Below are positions 24,431 through 37,600 of a DNA stretch of 64,000 nucleotides, piece by piece. Below the pieces are notes generated by a model that searched no databases, had not been told where the DNA came from, and saw only the letters and a list, made by a program, of their open reading frames with translations. A program made the translations under genes and the position numbers. Source of the DNA: Plecoglossus altivelis (lineage: Eukaryota; Chordata; Actinopteri; Osmeriformes; Plecoglossidae); contig BROE01000007.1 in the NCBI GenBank assembly GCA_036571765.1, forward strand, positions 7,876,026-7,940,025, given 5' to 3'. Positions within the stretch are counted from its first letter, which is position 1; the number at the start of each line of letters is the position of its first letter.

Positions 24431-26204
24431 TACTCCCTCTCCCCTACCAGCCTCCACCTGGCACTCTGGCTTAATTCCATCAAGGTCATCACGATTCTTG
24501 AGCTCCAAACCGTTTATGTCGAAATAGCCTCCAACTGAGAAGAGTTTGCCTCAATTCACCTGTGTCTGATTGACAGAACAGGTTGTCTTCTACAGAACAG
24601 TTTGATTACCAAGCAATTGCACATCAAACAAACCAATTTGAAAAGAAATGTGGCCATTATTCCACAGTGGATTTCAATTAGGTCAAGTATTGACCAATAA
24701 GAAATGTCAGCCTCTGAAGAGTCCCTTGTCCTAAAGCACCGTAGCACTGAGTCAATACAGATGGATACTTTGTAATTACTCATAGGGATTAATAGTCTGC
24801 AGTTATCTTTCAATCCTATCGTGAACCATCTTTATCCACCTGCTGAAGATATTCCATACCTTTGTCTTAGATTTCTCTCCCTCGCTCATATATCTCAACT
24901 GTTTTGAGATGTGTGTGTAAACATGTCGAGTTACTTTCACCACCACCACCTCGAGCTCTCTCACCCACCTTTTCCCTTTCTTAGGTCTCAGAGGCAACCC
25001 AGCGCTGAGCACTGTCTGTGAGTCGTAGCCATGGCAACCGGTTGCCATGCCTTCAGACAGATGCTGATATGTGCCCATTGCTGTCTTCTGAACGTGCGTG
25101 CGAGAGAGAGACGGTCCTGTCAGACGTGGTAAACGCCCACACTGGGTTAGAAATATTCCTGCCGTCCAGCGCAGGACATGTGGGAGAGAGTGAGAGGCTG
25201 GAGGGAGACCCAGGGAAGTGGTAACATGGGCTCCAGTGGACACAGAGGAGAGCTCAAACGCCAGGTTTAAACCCACTGTTCACAAAACAGACAAACTCAA
25301 ACACAAACTCATTGACTCACAAACTTAATCTGACAATCAATCCACTGTGTAGAAAATTGGCGGAAGCGGAAAGAGAGATTCTGAAACAGTTTGGTACACA
25401 ACATCCATATAGGAGCAGGTTTATTTGAAACGGTAGAGCACACCTGGCCATGTGACCTCAGAGCTTGCATCACCACAAATTGCCCCCCCACCCCACACAC
25501 ACACACACGAGTCATAAGAAATAAAGTATCTATTGAATGCTTTGTATATGTGTTTATGTCATGGATAATAAAGTAATTCCGAGATATACAGATGGTCTGA
25601 TGATACTAATGCCTGTATTCCGTAACACAGCTACAGTAGCTACAATGTTGTGGTTCTGACTCAACCATGGTTCTGAAACAGCGGTTCTAAATAGATAAAT
25701 AAATACATGAAAACAAAACGTTTCTGTAGCAAGAGGTGCCGCTGTGCTGAAGAGTGATGGGCCTCGACATTTAAGACAACATTAGTGCATTTGGTATTTG
25801 ATGGAGTGGTTGACGCCTACATCACTTGAACTGAACGAAGACAGGATTCACAAAGTGAGGCAAGTGGATTGACCTTTGACCGTTCAATACAAATACATAA
25901 TCCTGTATAAAAAATATATATAACGCCAAAACTTTACGATTATAGTTACCGACTTGGAGTCCTTGTACAATCAATATCAATGGAAAGCTGCCATTTATCG
26001 GTGCATTGAATTTCAAGTCAGCTTTCATTCCTCAATTAAGTGCAAACAAGCAATCTGTTCAAACACTACCACCATATGAAGCCTGTGCTGCTGTCCTGCT
26101 GTGAAATATGTGCCAGTTTGCAGCAAAATGTAGCTCTAAGTTCAAGTTAAACTATTCATCTAAAAGACCAATTCATTCAACATCATGCTATTGGCTGAGT
26201 TACA

Positions 26205-26210
26205 TTTATT
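26205..26210 (-). terminator. Candidate ankfn1 polyadenylation signal
   Basis: TTTATT on + is AATAAA on the ankfn1 strand, about 1.57 kb after the ankfn1 stop codon. No closer AATAAA was seen between here and the stop. Weak evidence: other sites further downstream could be used. Confidence 0.25.
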
Positions 26211-26724
26211 TTTTTTCAGTTGTAGAATATGAAAGACACAATGTTCTAAATCAAAAATACTAACAGGTTCAAAGTGCAATCTGTGGTCTGTGTGGCTCAA
26301 ATATGAGCACCATCATTAGCTGAGCCCTCATACCTTCAGCTAATACTGTTCCTGGGTTCATTCTCAGGCTGTGACTGGTGAGAGGATGGGAGACGTCTGA
26401 TGTTTGAAACTGCAGTTTTAACCACACACCAAAACTTACTGTCGACAACGCCTCATGCGGTACGGTCACCATGCCCTTCCAAACTAACCCCTGACCCCAT
26501 TCTTTGACCTTGTCGTTCGAGACACGGTCAGGCACAAGGTGGACCCAGAGCATTAGTCCACGCTGGTACATAACAAGATCATGCAGACAAAATAAACACA
26601 AAGAGAACAGCTTCATTTGACTCCACAGACTTACGGTGAACATTCAATATGAAATAGCAAGTCGTTTCTCAAACACAGAGTACAAAATACTGTATGCAGT
26701 AACACAAGGAGGGAGGTCCGAGCC

Positions 26725-26890
26725 TCTTGGGGGGGGGGCTGTGAGGGGGGGGGGGGGGGGCTGTGAGGGCAGGGGGGAGGCTGTGAGGGCAGGGGGGGAG
26801 GCTGTGATGGGGGGAAGGCTGTGAGGGGTGGGGAGGCTGTGAGGGCGGGGGAGCTGTGATGGGGGGAGGGAGGCTGTGAGGGGCAGGGGG
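26725..26890 (+). repeat. G-run cluster with GGCTGTGAGGGC unit
   Basis: At least eight runs of five or more G alternate with GGCTGTGAGG words; one run near 26749-26760 is 12 G. The + strand could form G-quadruplexes and the opposite (ankfn1 RNA) strand is C-rich. Confidence 0.88.
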
Positions 26891-27776
26891 TTGTGTCATC
26901 TCACACCAAAAAACGTCCCTGAAACGTTGTTTGAGGAGAACATCAGCAGCTTTGGGAAACGTCGTCGTGTCTGAAACCTCGGAACACTGCGACGGAGACA
27001 CAAGTGTAAACATTGCATTCAGCATGAGATCCGAGAGGGCTTGTAACCCTGACCATGCCCAGCCAACCATCCCTGGGGGACTGGCTAAAGACACTGTCAC
27101 TCTGTCGCTCCACAACATTTGAGGGTGCCAGCGCCATGGACACCACACCTCCAAGGTCACATCACAGAGGAGTGAGAAGAGAGGGGTCCTCCTTCAGCTT
27201 CAGCTGGGGAGCTCCATGTTCCAGCCATGCTTCTGAGGGTTTCTTTGTGGATGACTCTCTCTGTGAAGGAGCCAAAGTCCCTCTGAGTGGGACTCAGCTG
27301 TGCTGCTGTGAATGGACATGCTGTGTTTGACACGGATTCAAGTGCAGTGGTGCTGAGAAACGTTTGGGTCGTCGTTGCATGGTTTGACTTGCTTAGTTTT
27401 AACAGTCGTTGCCATGGGTCTGAGTTGACCTGCAACTCGCGTGCTGCTGATCTCAGTCTGGCTTGTCTGGTCAGCATGGCTACTGAGAAGTGGACAAAGA
27501 GAGGTAGGAAAAGGGAGGGAGAGGCAGACAGAGAGACAAGCTCACACAAAAAGACATTGCAGTTGAAGGCTGCGGTTCAAATACAACAATAGGGCTCAGT
27601 TGAACCATGCAATCCCAATCTGAATGTCCAATCTGAAGACCAATTGCCAAATCCTGGAATGTTATCATGTAAACGGTTTAAAACCTAAAGCCTGATACTC
27701 TACATGATCTAACCCTGGGCTTCCATCCTTAAACGCTGTCCAATCAAAGAGCCCGATACTGAGTCACTGCCCAATC

Positions 27777-28503
27777 CTAGAGCGTGCTACTGAGGATCTC
27801 GGACACCTGGGCGTCTGATTGGTCATCTGAGTCCACATCCTGGGCAGAGCCTCCATCCTGGCCCCGCCCTGGCTCAACCACCACCACCGACACCCCGACT
27901 GCTTCTCCCCCGTCTAGCTCCTCCTCTGCCCAACGCCGGCCCTCCATGCCAGGCGGGGACGACTCCTTGCAGGGCTCGACAAAGATCCTGCGGACATGCG
28001 GCCGCGCTTCCCTTTGCCTGCCGCGCCTGCTCTCCAGCACACTGCTGGCCTGGCTGGACAGGGACAGCTGGGGGGAGGGCAGGGGAGATAGGGCCTGGGG
28101 GGAGGGGAGGTCCCCAGGCTGGGCCAGCGTGGAGGGCAGGTCCTGGTCCCTCTGCCGGGTGTACACCCCCTCAGACAGAGGACCCCCCAGGCTGTCACTG
28201 TGACCCCTGAGCCAGCGCTGGGGCCCACTGAAAAAATATCCCCCCTGGCCCCCAGCCCCATGGCCCCGGGACAGAAGCTTCCTCTTAGAGGGGGGGTTGG
28301 CCAAGGCCCGGAGGGGCGTGCTGGGGGCTGGCTTGTCCCTGGAAAGCGAGAGGCCCTCCAAGGTCTTGGTGGTGTCGCTGAGGCCAGGGGAGAGTGGGAG
28401 GAGGGGGGAGAGCGGGTAGTCTCTGGAGAGTGACGGAGAGTCGGGGAGGTCTTTGGAGAGGGAGGGGGAGAGGGCGAGATCAGCGGGCGAGCACACACTG
28501 TAC
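27777..28503 (-). other. ankfn1 terminal coding exon, low-complexity C-terminus
   Basis: It encodes 241 residues and stop. Ser-Pro-Leu repeats (SLSKDLPDSPSLSRDYPLSP) come first, followed by a basic patch, SRRGRQREARPHVRRIFVEP, and an acidic end, DVDSDDQSDAQVSEILSSTL. Likely disordered, with many Ser-Pro phospho-sites. GC content is higher than in the neighbouring exons. Confidence 0.85.
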
Positions 28504-28910
28504 CTGCAGAAGGAAAAAGAGAAAGACATCACTTCATACGGCCATGGGAATATTAATTCAGCGGAAAAGACATGAGAGGAAAAATGGGGCTGTGGAGCTC
28601 TGGAAGTCAAAGATGGAGCGGGGAGGCGAGGAGGGAGTACAAGCAGCAAGTGGTCTCCTACCTGAGCTCATGGATCTGGAGCACGTCAGGGGCGCTGCCC
28701 CCCAGGGCGTGCATGGCCTGCTGAGACAGGCCCTGGGGGGGGGAATAAAGGTCGGGGGGGTCACGAGGGCTCAGGGCCTCGCTGGAGTCATAGTCACTGT
28801 CTGTGGGCAGGAACACTTCTGAGAAGCCATCTTCATCTGAGCCCAGCTGGGAGTCTACAGTAGATAAGACAAGATCAGACAGGGCAACACTGAGAGCCTT
28901 TTTAACAAGA

Positions 28911-28990
<80 letters not shown>

Positions 28991-31640
28991 GAGTGAGTGT
29001 GTGGACCGGGCACAGCTCTGTGCAGCTTGCATCGCATGCATAACCATACGTGGTGGGGTCTCACCGCTGACAGCCTTGTGTCTGCGGAGCTCTGGAGAGG
29101 GCGAGGGCGAGGGCGTGGGCAGGTAGTCCATGGTGGACGAGGTGGAGTCTGTCTTGGCGTTGGCGTCTGGGTCCTGGGAGTTGGGGTCTAGCAGGCAGGA
29201 GAGGGGCACCCCACCTCGGGGCTGTCGGTCACGGGCACACTGGAGGGCGTCAGTAATCCAGCGCAGCTCACGCCACATGTCATCCATCTGCTGCTCACAC
29301 ACACACGCACAAATACACAGATACAGTATATGCTTGCAGGGCTCATGTGGTTTCAATATTACTAAAAACCTTAAAGACATGTCTGACCTCACACACACAC
29401 ACACGCACGCACACAGTCCATAACTCTTCATGGTGTCACTGGTCTGGCCCTTCATCTCACATTTTCCACAGCAGTCCTGAGGTGAGGTTAACACACCACT
29501 TACTGCCTGCTCTGTCAAGGTGAAGTGTGTGTCATATCGAGTGTATGCAAGTGTAAAATGTATTGTCATATGTGGTAGTATATACTTATGTGTGTGTACG
29601 TGTGTGTGTGTAAGTACAAGTTTTCGTGGTATGTATTTGGCTCCGCGTGTATGACAAAAAGAGCATGTGTGAATGTGTGTGTATGTCTGAGAAAACGCAT
29701 GACAGACGTTAAGCAGCAATTAGGAAGCAATTAGGTGACTGTCTGGCATTCCGTATGAGAGCACTTAGTGCCAAAGAGACTGACACCACACACACACACA
29801 CACATACACACGTGCACACACACACACACACACACATGCACACACACCCAAGGACAAGACTGACACCGGGTGAATGACTCTGCTGGAAAGAATGCCCATG
29901 CTTCGGTGGCAGAGTGAACAAGAGAGAATAACAGGAGGAGAGAGAGAATAAAAGAAAAGCCACTTGTTTCCACGATGGACCCCAGATCCTCAGATCCCCA
30001 GATCCTCAGATCCCCACAGCCTCAGATCCCCACAGCCTCAGATCTTCTCAGCCCCAGAGCTCCACAGCCTCAGATCTCCACAGCCTCAGACCTTCTCAGC
30101 CTCAGATCTTCTCGGCCCCAGATCTTCACAGCCCCAGAGCTCCACAGCCTCAGATCCCCACAGCCTCGGATCCCCACAGCCTCAGATCCCCACAGCCTCG
30201 GATCCCCACAGCCTCAGATCCCCACAGCCTCAGATCCCCACAGCCTCAGATCCCCAAAGCCCCAGATCCCCACAGCCTCAGATCGCCATAGCCCCAGATC
30301 CCCACAGCCTCAGATATTCTCAGCCCCAGAGCTCCACAGCCCCAGAACTCCACAACCCCAAGCAGAGATACAACTGGAGCTCTACTGGGGAACTAGGTCA
30401 TCATAGTCACGGTGGAGAGCCAGAGGAGCAAATGGAGAACTATCATCATCATCATCCATTTCTGTGTGTGTGTGTGTGTGCGCGCGCGCGCGCGAATGAG
30501 ACCGCCGCATCAATTCCAAACACGACTGTCACTTAGAGCTAAAGACGTCTCAATGACGGGAACCAAACTCAGGATGACATGCATTTGCACACACACATAC
30601 ACACACATCAATGCATACACACAGAAACACACACACAGAATAAGTGAAAATGACAGGCAAGGAGACTCCGGAGACGGGGGCTTTAATAATGGCCAGACAA
30701 AAGGACTTCCTGCACGGCTCCTACAGGAAGCAGCCTGTTCATGAGGGACAGCTTTAGATCCCATTAAGCTGGGGACTGATGCCAGAGAGGGATGCTATTA
30801 AATGTGACACTCAGATGAGAGTCCAGCGGGGGACGATATTAAACCTGACCCCCAAAATGAGAGTTAAGAGGGGGACATTATTAAACGTGACCCCAGATGA
30901 GAGCCGAGCCAGGAGATGTGATCTAGGGACTCACCGCAGGACTGCCACATCCATCTCCTAAAAAAACCTTGACATCGTTCTATGTAGCCATCTTGGACCG
31001 CTCTACAGCAACAAAAAAACGGATTTGGAATTAAACAAGACTAATGTGTTTAAATGAAGATGAAATGAATCCTGAGCGGTGCTGCTGTGTGTGTTTCAGG
31101 CCTCACACTGTGCCAGGGACTCAGGCGCTTTGCTCCATCAACGCCTGGACGTCTAAACACACTGTACAATTAGCAGACCTCGCGTCATTCTAGCGCCAGA
31201 CCACAGATGCCCAGCCACACACACACGCACACACACACGCAACTGAAGACAAGACCTCCCAGGCTAGGCTGGCTCATGCGTGTGTGTGTGTGGTTGTGTG
31301 ACTCGGAGTTTTTTGACAGACATGGCCCCCTTTCAAACAATCTGCCCCTCATATTACCATTTCACTCTGGCTAATGAAGCACGTATTGCAGTTCACCACA
31401 CACACACAGCAGCTCTCATGATTGGTATTATTTTTTCCCCTGTCGCTCTCACAGCACTGAGCAATTTGTGGGTTTTTTCCAGACATAGACAGATGGAGAC
31501 ACACACCCTCACACACACCTCACTCAAGCTCCGATCAGAGGAACACACTTGGTGGTTTGTGGTCAGTGTTAACTAACTGTGGTGGACTTGCTCTTCACAG
31601 TGAAAACACCATCCTGACATTAGAGAATGTCTGGCACGTG

Positions 31641-31671
<31 letters not shown>

Positions 31672-34600
31672 TACGTCCTCTACTGCTAAAATAACAAGTT
31701 GTTTAACAACTACAACAGCAGCACTTACACTTTAGTAGTTCAATAAACATCTTTAATTAGATTACTAACTGTTGTTTATGTAGTCTCATTTTGGTGTTTG
31801 AGAAAAATACGTTTTACTGCAAACTAAAACCCCTTAATGGGTTTTATTAATATCTACTGTTTGAAGAAACGTAAGTGTGATTCAATACAAACACCTCTTT
31901 CTACGCCCACTTTAACTAAGACTGCTTTATGAAATGTTAAGTGGAAATGTGAACTTTCTCAACGTAATACAATAGCATAATGAAATATCTTGTATGTTCC
32001 TACGTGTGTGCGAGTGTGGGATTTTGGTGTGTGTGTACGTTACCTGTATGTAGTCCAGAATATGCTGGTGTCTCTGCTTTGCGGTGGAAACTTCAGGGTC
32101 TGTAATGGCCTCACGCAAAGCCTGCTGGGTAATAAGAGCATCCAGCTCCAGGACAGATGACAGACGGCAGTATAGACTAACAGCCTTCTCCTGGTATGCA
32201 CAGAAATGGACTAAACACACATACACACACATACAAGATCAGCACAGTACAGCCTATGTAAAAGGTAACAAGTAAAGTTCTAAACAAAGGAGACGAGTGA
32301 CAAGCATGTTTGTGTGTGAGTGTGTGTGTGACTGTGTGAGTGTGTGAGTGTGTGTGTGACTGTGTGAGTGTGTGAGTGTGTGTGTGCGTGTGTGTGCGTG
32401 TGTGTGTGTGCGTGTGTGTGTGTGAGGGGGGGGGTCAGTAGAAAGAGGAAAGAGAGGTGAGAGCAAACAGGTAAGACACTGAAATCAAGACTGAGTCAGC
32501 TTCAATACATCCAACAGAGTAGAGGCTAAAATAACATGGGAGAGGAGGGGAAAATAAATGAAAGTGTGTGTATGTGTGAGGGAGAGGGAGAGAGAGAGAG
32601 AGGGGCAGGGAGGAATGGAGAGAAAGACAGAGAGGGGCAGGAAGGAATGGAGAGAAAGAAAGAGAGAGGACGATAGAAATGACTCTACGGATTCTCTCTC
32701 ACAGACAAACAGAAGATTGTGTACCAAGATCATTCCCTACATTCTCAGGAAGACAGGGGAGAGACAGAAGGAAGACTGCTAGACTGAGCATTCATTTGAC
32801 AAGAATAAAGAAATAGACACTTGTAGGGCCGGAGTGAGAATGAGAGTCATCTGGTGTGGTATGCCTACAACTGAATAATGTGGTTGTTTCTTTATAATGC
32901 ATTACAATGCAGGATCATGCCTGGGATGGTATATGTACAGTAATATGGTCCAGTATAATGCCTGGTGTACTCCATGTATATGCTGTATGTCCTGGTTCCT
33001 ACCAAGCTCAAACATCTGCAGAGGCAGGTGCAGGAAGCCAGAGAGAGGGGTGTAGGGGTTACTCTGCCCAGGCGCCGTACACACGGCGTCAGCCGCAGGA
33101 AGTAGCAGGAGGAAGGAGACACCGTGTCCCAGCTCCAACACCTCCTGGATGTACACACGGAACAGCCTGGACTGCTCACACACACACACGCACGCGCACA
33201 CACACCACAATTCAGACACAGATACAATATGTGTCTATATGTTTGTGTTTGTGCATTAGAGTATGGGTGTGTGTGTGTGTGTATAAGTTTGTGTGTGTGA
33301 GTGTGTGAGCGTGTGTTAGTGTGTGAGTGTGTGAGCGCGTGTTAGTGTGTGAGTGTGTGAGTGTACCTGGGCCAGTGGGAGGTTGATGTGTTTGAGCAGG
33401 GTCTTCAGGGCACTCTGGAGCTCATAGTACAGCAGAGGACTGCAGGTCTCTGGGATGTTCTCCAGTCCCTCCTTCTCTCCCTCTGTCCCTTCCTGGTCTC
33501 CCCCTGGCCTCTCCCTCTCGGCCTCCTCTGTGGCACACAGGCCTTGGAGCCAGTCCCATTCCTCTCTGAGAAAGGACAGAACAGAGGAGTGAGACACCAG
33601 AAAAAGAGAGCGAGAGATGATGTGCAGTTCAGACAAACCGGCAGTTTGTCCTCTTGGTCTGCGCGTGTGTGCATGTATGCATGTGTGTGTGTGCGTGTGT
33701 GCATGTATGCATGTGTGTGTGTGTGTGCGCGTGTGTACATGTGTGCGTGTGCGTGTGCGTGCGTGTGTGCATGTGTGTATGCATGTGTGTGGGTCTAACT
33801 ATGTTCAGTAGTAGGAATTTTCCTTGAAATGTGTGTGTTAGTCTGTAGTTGTGTGTATGTGTGTGTTCAGTCTCCTTCTCCTGCAATTCCCTGTGGTTGG
33901 ATTAGTGACACACCTCAATAGATCACCTGTAACTGCCCTTTAAAGTGTGGATTTATATGTGGCTGTGTAAGTACTGTACGTGTCTCTGTTGTGTTTATGG
34001 ACTGTCACTGCAATTATTAATTAGTGTGAGTGAGAGTTCATCGTATGTGTGTGTACGTGTGGGTGTTAAATGGTCTCCTTGTTTTCACCACACGACTGGT
34101 TCTTCACACCGACATAAACTAAATTAATTTACATATCAGCAACAACATCGAGCCTTTCCAGCATGTCTCTCTTTTTCTTTCTCTGTTGCTCCTGCTTCTC
34201 TCTTTGCCTGGCAAACTATTAGCAACTATCATCTCCCAGTTTCTGTCTCCCTCAGTCTTTCCTTCTTCATCCTCTTCTCATCCTTCCATCTCTCCTCTCC
34301 TGCTCCTCGCGATGGCTCACTGCATTCTCATGTTTCTCTGTGTCTCTCAGCAGCCAAAGTTCAGACATATTTTCACAATATCTGCATGAGAATACATGAG
34401 GCTTTGGCTCAGGTCCGCAGTCCAGTCATCTCCTGTTAGTCTTCAGATCCTAACACACACTGTATGTTAGCCTGCTTTCTGCCTGCCTGCCTGCCTGTCT
34501 GTTTGCTTGTGTTCAGAGTGCAAAGATGAAGGGAAAAAACTGTAGAGTGTTCTCTTTTTGTCTCACTTCACACTCTGCAATTTGTCCCCTGCTCTGTGGT

Positions 34601-37600
34601 ATGTCTGTCTGTCTGTCTGTGCCTACACCTGCCTGTCTGTCTCTCTCTGCCTGCCTGCCCGTCTGTCTATCCGTCCCTGCCTGCCAGCCGGTCTGTCTGT
34701 CTGCCTGCCAGGACATTCCTGCATGGGACACCAATCAGCATCACACACTGTCTACCTACAGCCGTCATCTGTCAACAAGTACACACACACGCAAATAAGC
34801 ACAATCAGGCGCTCCCACAAGCCCACCAAATTACACACAAACACACACACACATTAGGCTACAAAGTAACAATACACAGATCTCTCTCAGAACAGAGGAA
34901 GTCTGAGTCAACACCCTCCACCAGCGCCAACTCTACATCATGATTGCACCCACACACAGGTAGGCAGGAAGATAACCTCTTGTGGCCTCACATTATCCTA
35001 CTACCACAACGACCAGAGGCTGAAAACAACATTGAATATCAGGTAGCATCAGTGCATCAGTGGGTGATGCGTGGTGTGTGATGCGTGGTGTGTGATGCGT
35101 GGTGTATGATGCGTGGTGTGTGATGCGTGGTGTATGATGCGTGGTGTGTGATGCGGGTGTGTGATACGTGGTGTGTGATGCGTGGTGTGTGATGCGTGGT
35201 GTATGATGCGTGGTGTGTGATGCGTGGTGTGTGATGCGTGGTGTATGATGCGTGGTGTGTGATGCGTGGTGTGTGATGCGTGGTGTGTGATGTGTTGTGT
35301 GTGAAGCATAGTGTGTGATGCGTAGTGTGTGAAGCGTGTGAGGGGCATGCTGGGTAGTACCTGGATACATTGGGGTTGTCCCTGACGCGGGCGTGGCAGA
35401 GCATAGACGGCATCTTCTGGGGCACCAGCACCCGGATCTGGTCCACAGAGCTGCTCAGCTTCAGGTAGCCCACATACAGACCAGGAGCCAGTCTGTGCTG
35501 ACTACGCTTCTGGTAGGACAGGATGTCCTGGACACAGATGGAGGCTCAGTATCAATGTACTTCCGTGCGTGTGTGAGTGAATGATTGTGTTTGTCTGTGT
35601 ATGTGTGAGAGTGAATATGCCTGTATATCTGTGCGTGAGAGTGGACGGGTGTGTGTGTTGGAGGGTACATGTGTGTGTTGGAGTTTATGTGTGTGTGTGT
35701 TGGGGTGGATGTGTGCGTGTGTTGGAGTGGACGTGTGTGTGTGCCGGAGTGGATGTCTGTGTATGTGTGTGTTGGAGTGTATGTGTTTGTGTGTTGGAGT
35801 GTATGTGTGTGTGTGTGTGTTGGAGTGGATGTGTGTGTGTTGGAGTGGATGTGTGTGTGTGTGTATTGGAGTGGATGTGTGTGTTTTGGAGTGGATGTGT
35901 GTGTGTGTTGGAGTGGATGTGTGTGTGTTGGAATGGATGTGTGTGTGTGTGTGTGTGGGATTGAACATGGATGTACCTGTATGGTGATGAGCAGGATGTC
36001 CAGGGCGTAGGGCTCCTCAGGGGTTGACAGAGACTTCCTCTGACTCTGCAGCTTGGTCACCTGCATCCACTTCCCGCTGTAGAACGAGAACTGGCTCTCC
36101 ACCTCACGGATCGTCACGAGCAACACGTTACCGTGGCGATCCTTGATGGGTTCATAGTGGGCCCGGCCCAGGTTGTGAGTCCCCAGCAGGTTCTGACAAT
36201 GATGGAGAGAAGAGAAATGAGAAAGCAAGCATCAGACAAGGGCAGAAGAGGAGAGAGGGAAGAGAGGAGAGAGGGAAGAGAGGAGACAGGGGAGAGAGGG
36301 AAAAGAGGAGAGAGGAAAAGAGGAGAGAGGGAAGAGAGGGAAGAGAGGAGAGAGGGAAGAGAGGAGAGAGGGAAGAGAGGGAAGAGAGGAGAGAGGGAAG
36401 AGAGGGAAGAGAGGAGAGAGGGAAAAGAGGAGAGAGGGAAGAGAGGGAAGAGAGGAGAGAGGAAAGAGAGGGGAGAGGGAAGAGAGGAGAGCACTTCACT
36501 CAAACTCCAGCCAGCAAGTGACCTTAAAATCATCAAAACTTAACTCATTATTGAAGATCACTGAATCTTGAAGAGACATTCTTTTGCATTTTAAAATATC
36601 AATATTTTTTTCAGACGTTTGAGATTTCGTCAGTTGAGCGGGTATTCAAACTGAAATGTCTTTATGTTGTGAAAGGGTCTGGGAAAGGGTCAGGGTAATG
36701 AAAGCTTTTAAATAGGACTTCACGACTGACGCGAGAGCTTTCATTTCTGAGGAGTTAAGCTGAGTTCATCATTCCACCAGGTACCTATCTCTCCGTCTCA
36801 CACACACTTTACAGTTCACCATGAAATTTAAACAGTCCACCATCTTGGTGTCCACCATCAGTCCACCATCAGTCCACCATCTTGGTGGACTGATTTATAG
36901 AATCACTTGTTTTGATGCTAGTGATCACTTGTTTCCACCATGTTAGTGGTTTTGCTGGTGTTGTCCTACCTGCAGTTGTCCAGCAGCAGTTAGTATTTTG
37001 TGTCTGGCCTGCAGGGTTGAGGAGGAGGACATAGAGACAGACATGCTTTGTCTGAGCCAGCGCACATCCTCCCACATACACGACAACTAGAGAGAGAGAG
37101 AGAGAGAGAGGAGAAAGAGGGAAATAGAGAGAGGAGAGAGGGAGAGAGATAGAGAGGAGAGAGAGAGGGAGAGGGAGAGGAAAGCAGAGATTATCTTTCT
37201 GTATATTTAAGTTGACATAAGCATTTGCAGAGCATAAACACCCAGCGTACCTTCGTAAACCACATGAAGTCCTGCATGAGAGCAGAGCTGTAGGAGTCAT
37301 CCACCTCCACAATTGGTAGCTGGTCTTCTGATGTCACCAGGAGACTATCCTTGTGATAGAACACTGCTGCGAGGTACACCCCCCTGAAACAATACAATGG
37401 TATAGTCCATCTCATGTATTATAGGATCAACACTGTGAGAGAATCTATTCAGGAAAGAGGTTTGGATAAGGAGAGAAAGAGAAGAGGAGAAAGAGACAGA
37501 TACAAGAGGTAATATAGAGGTGAGATGTACCTTTTAAGGGTCTTGACAAACTTGTTTGAGGAATAAAATAGGTGCTTGAGACTCCTGGAGACAGACTGCT

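Larger units (their letters stand above)
19765..27776. other. Intergenic region between noggin and ankfn1
   Basis: It contains the noggin promoter and 5' UTR and probably the ankfn1 3' UTR, but no supported coding exon. About 20600-21700 is fairly free of simple repeats and could hold noggin regulatory sequence. A 151-codon + frame at 20751-21203 has no recognisable domain. Repeats in the interval: TG/AG tract (about 21938-22000), ACCTGCAGTCCC repeats (about 23300-23355), a 27-bp unit (about 23725-23960), a 42-bp unit (about 24005-24430) and a G-run cluster (about 26725-26890). Confidence 0.6.

Noticed and set aside
26269..26643. 124-codon minus frame downstream of ankfn1 as a possible gene or transposase remnant
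   Set aside because: No recognisable motif, no splice or start support, and it lies in the probable 3' UTR or flank.
27784..28203. Plus-strand frames over the ankfn1 last exon
   Set aside because: Antisense shadow of a GC-rich coding exon; the minus frame has splice phase agreement and a conserved-looking C-terminus.
29964..30536. 190-codon Pro/Ser/Gln-rich frame
   Set aside because: It follows a 16-bp DNA repeat; all three frames are open because the unit lacks stop words.
35581..35964. Cys/Val-rich frames resembling cysteine-rich secreted peptides
   Set aside because: They are GTGTGT-TTGGAGTGGAT repeats in an intron; cysteine comes from TGT words.
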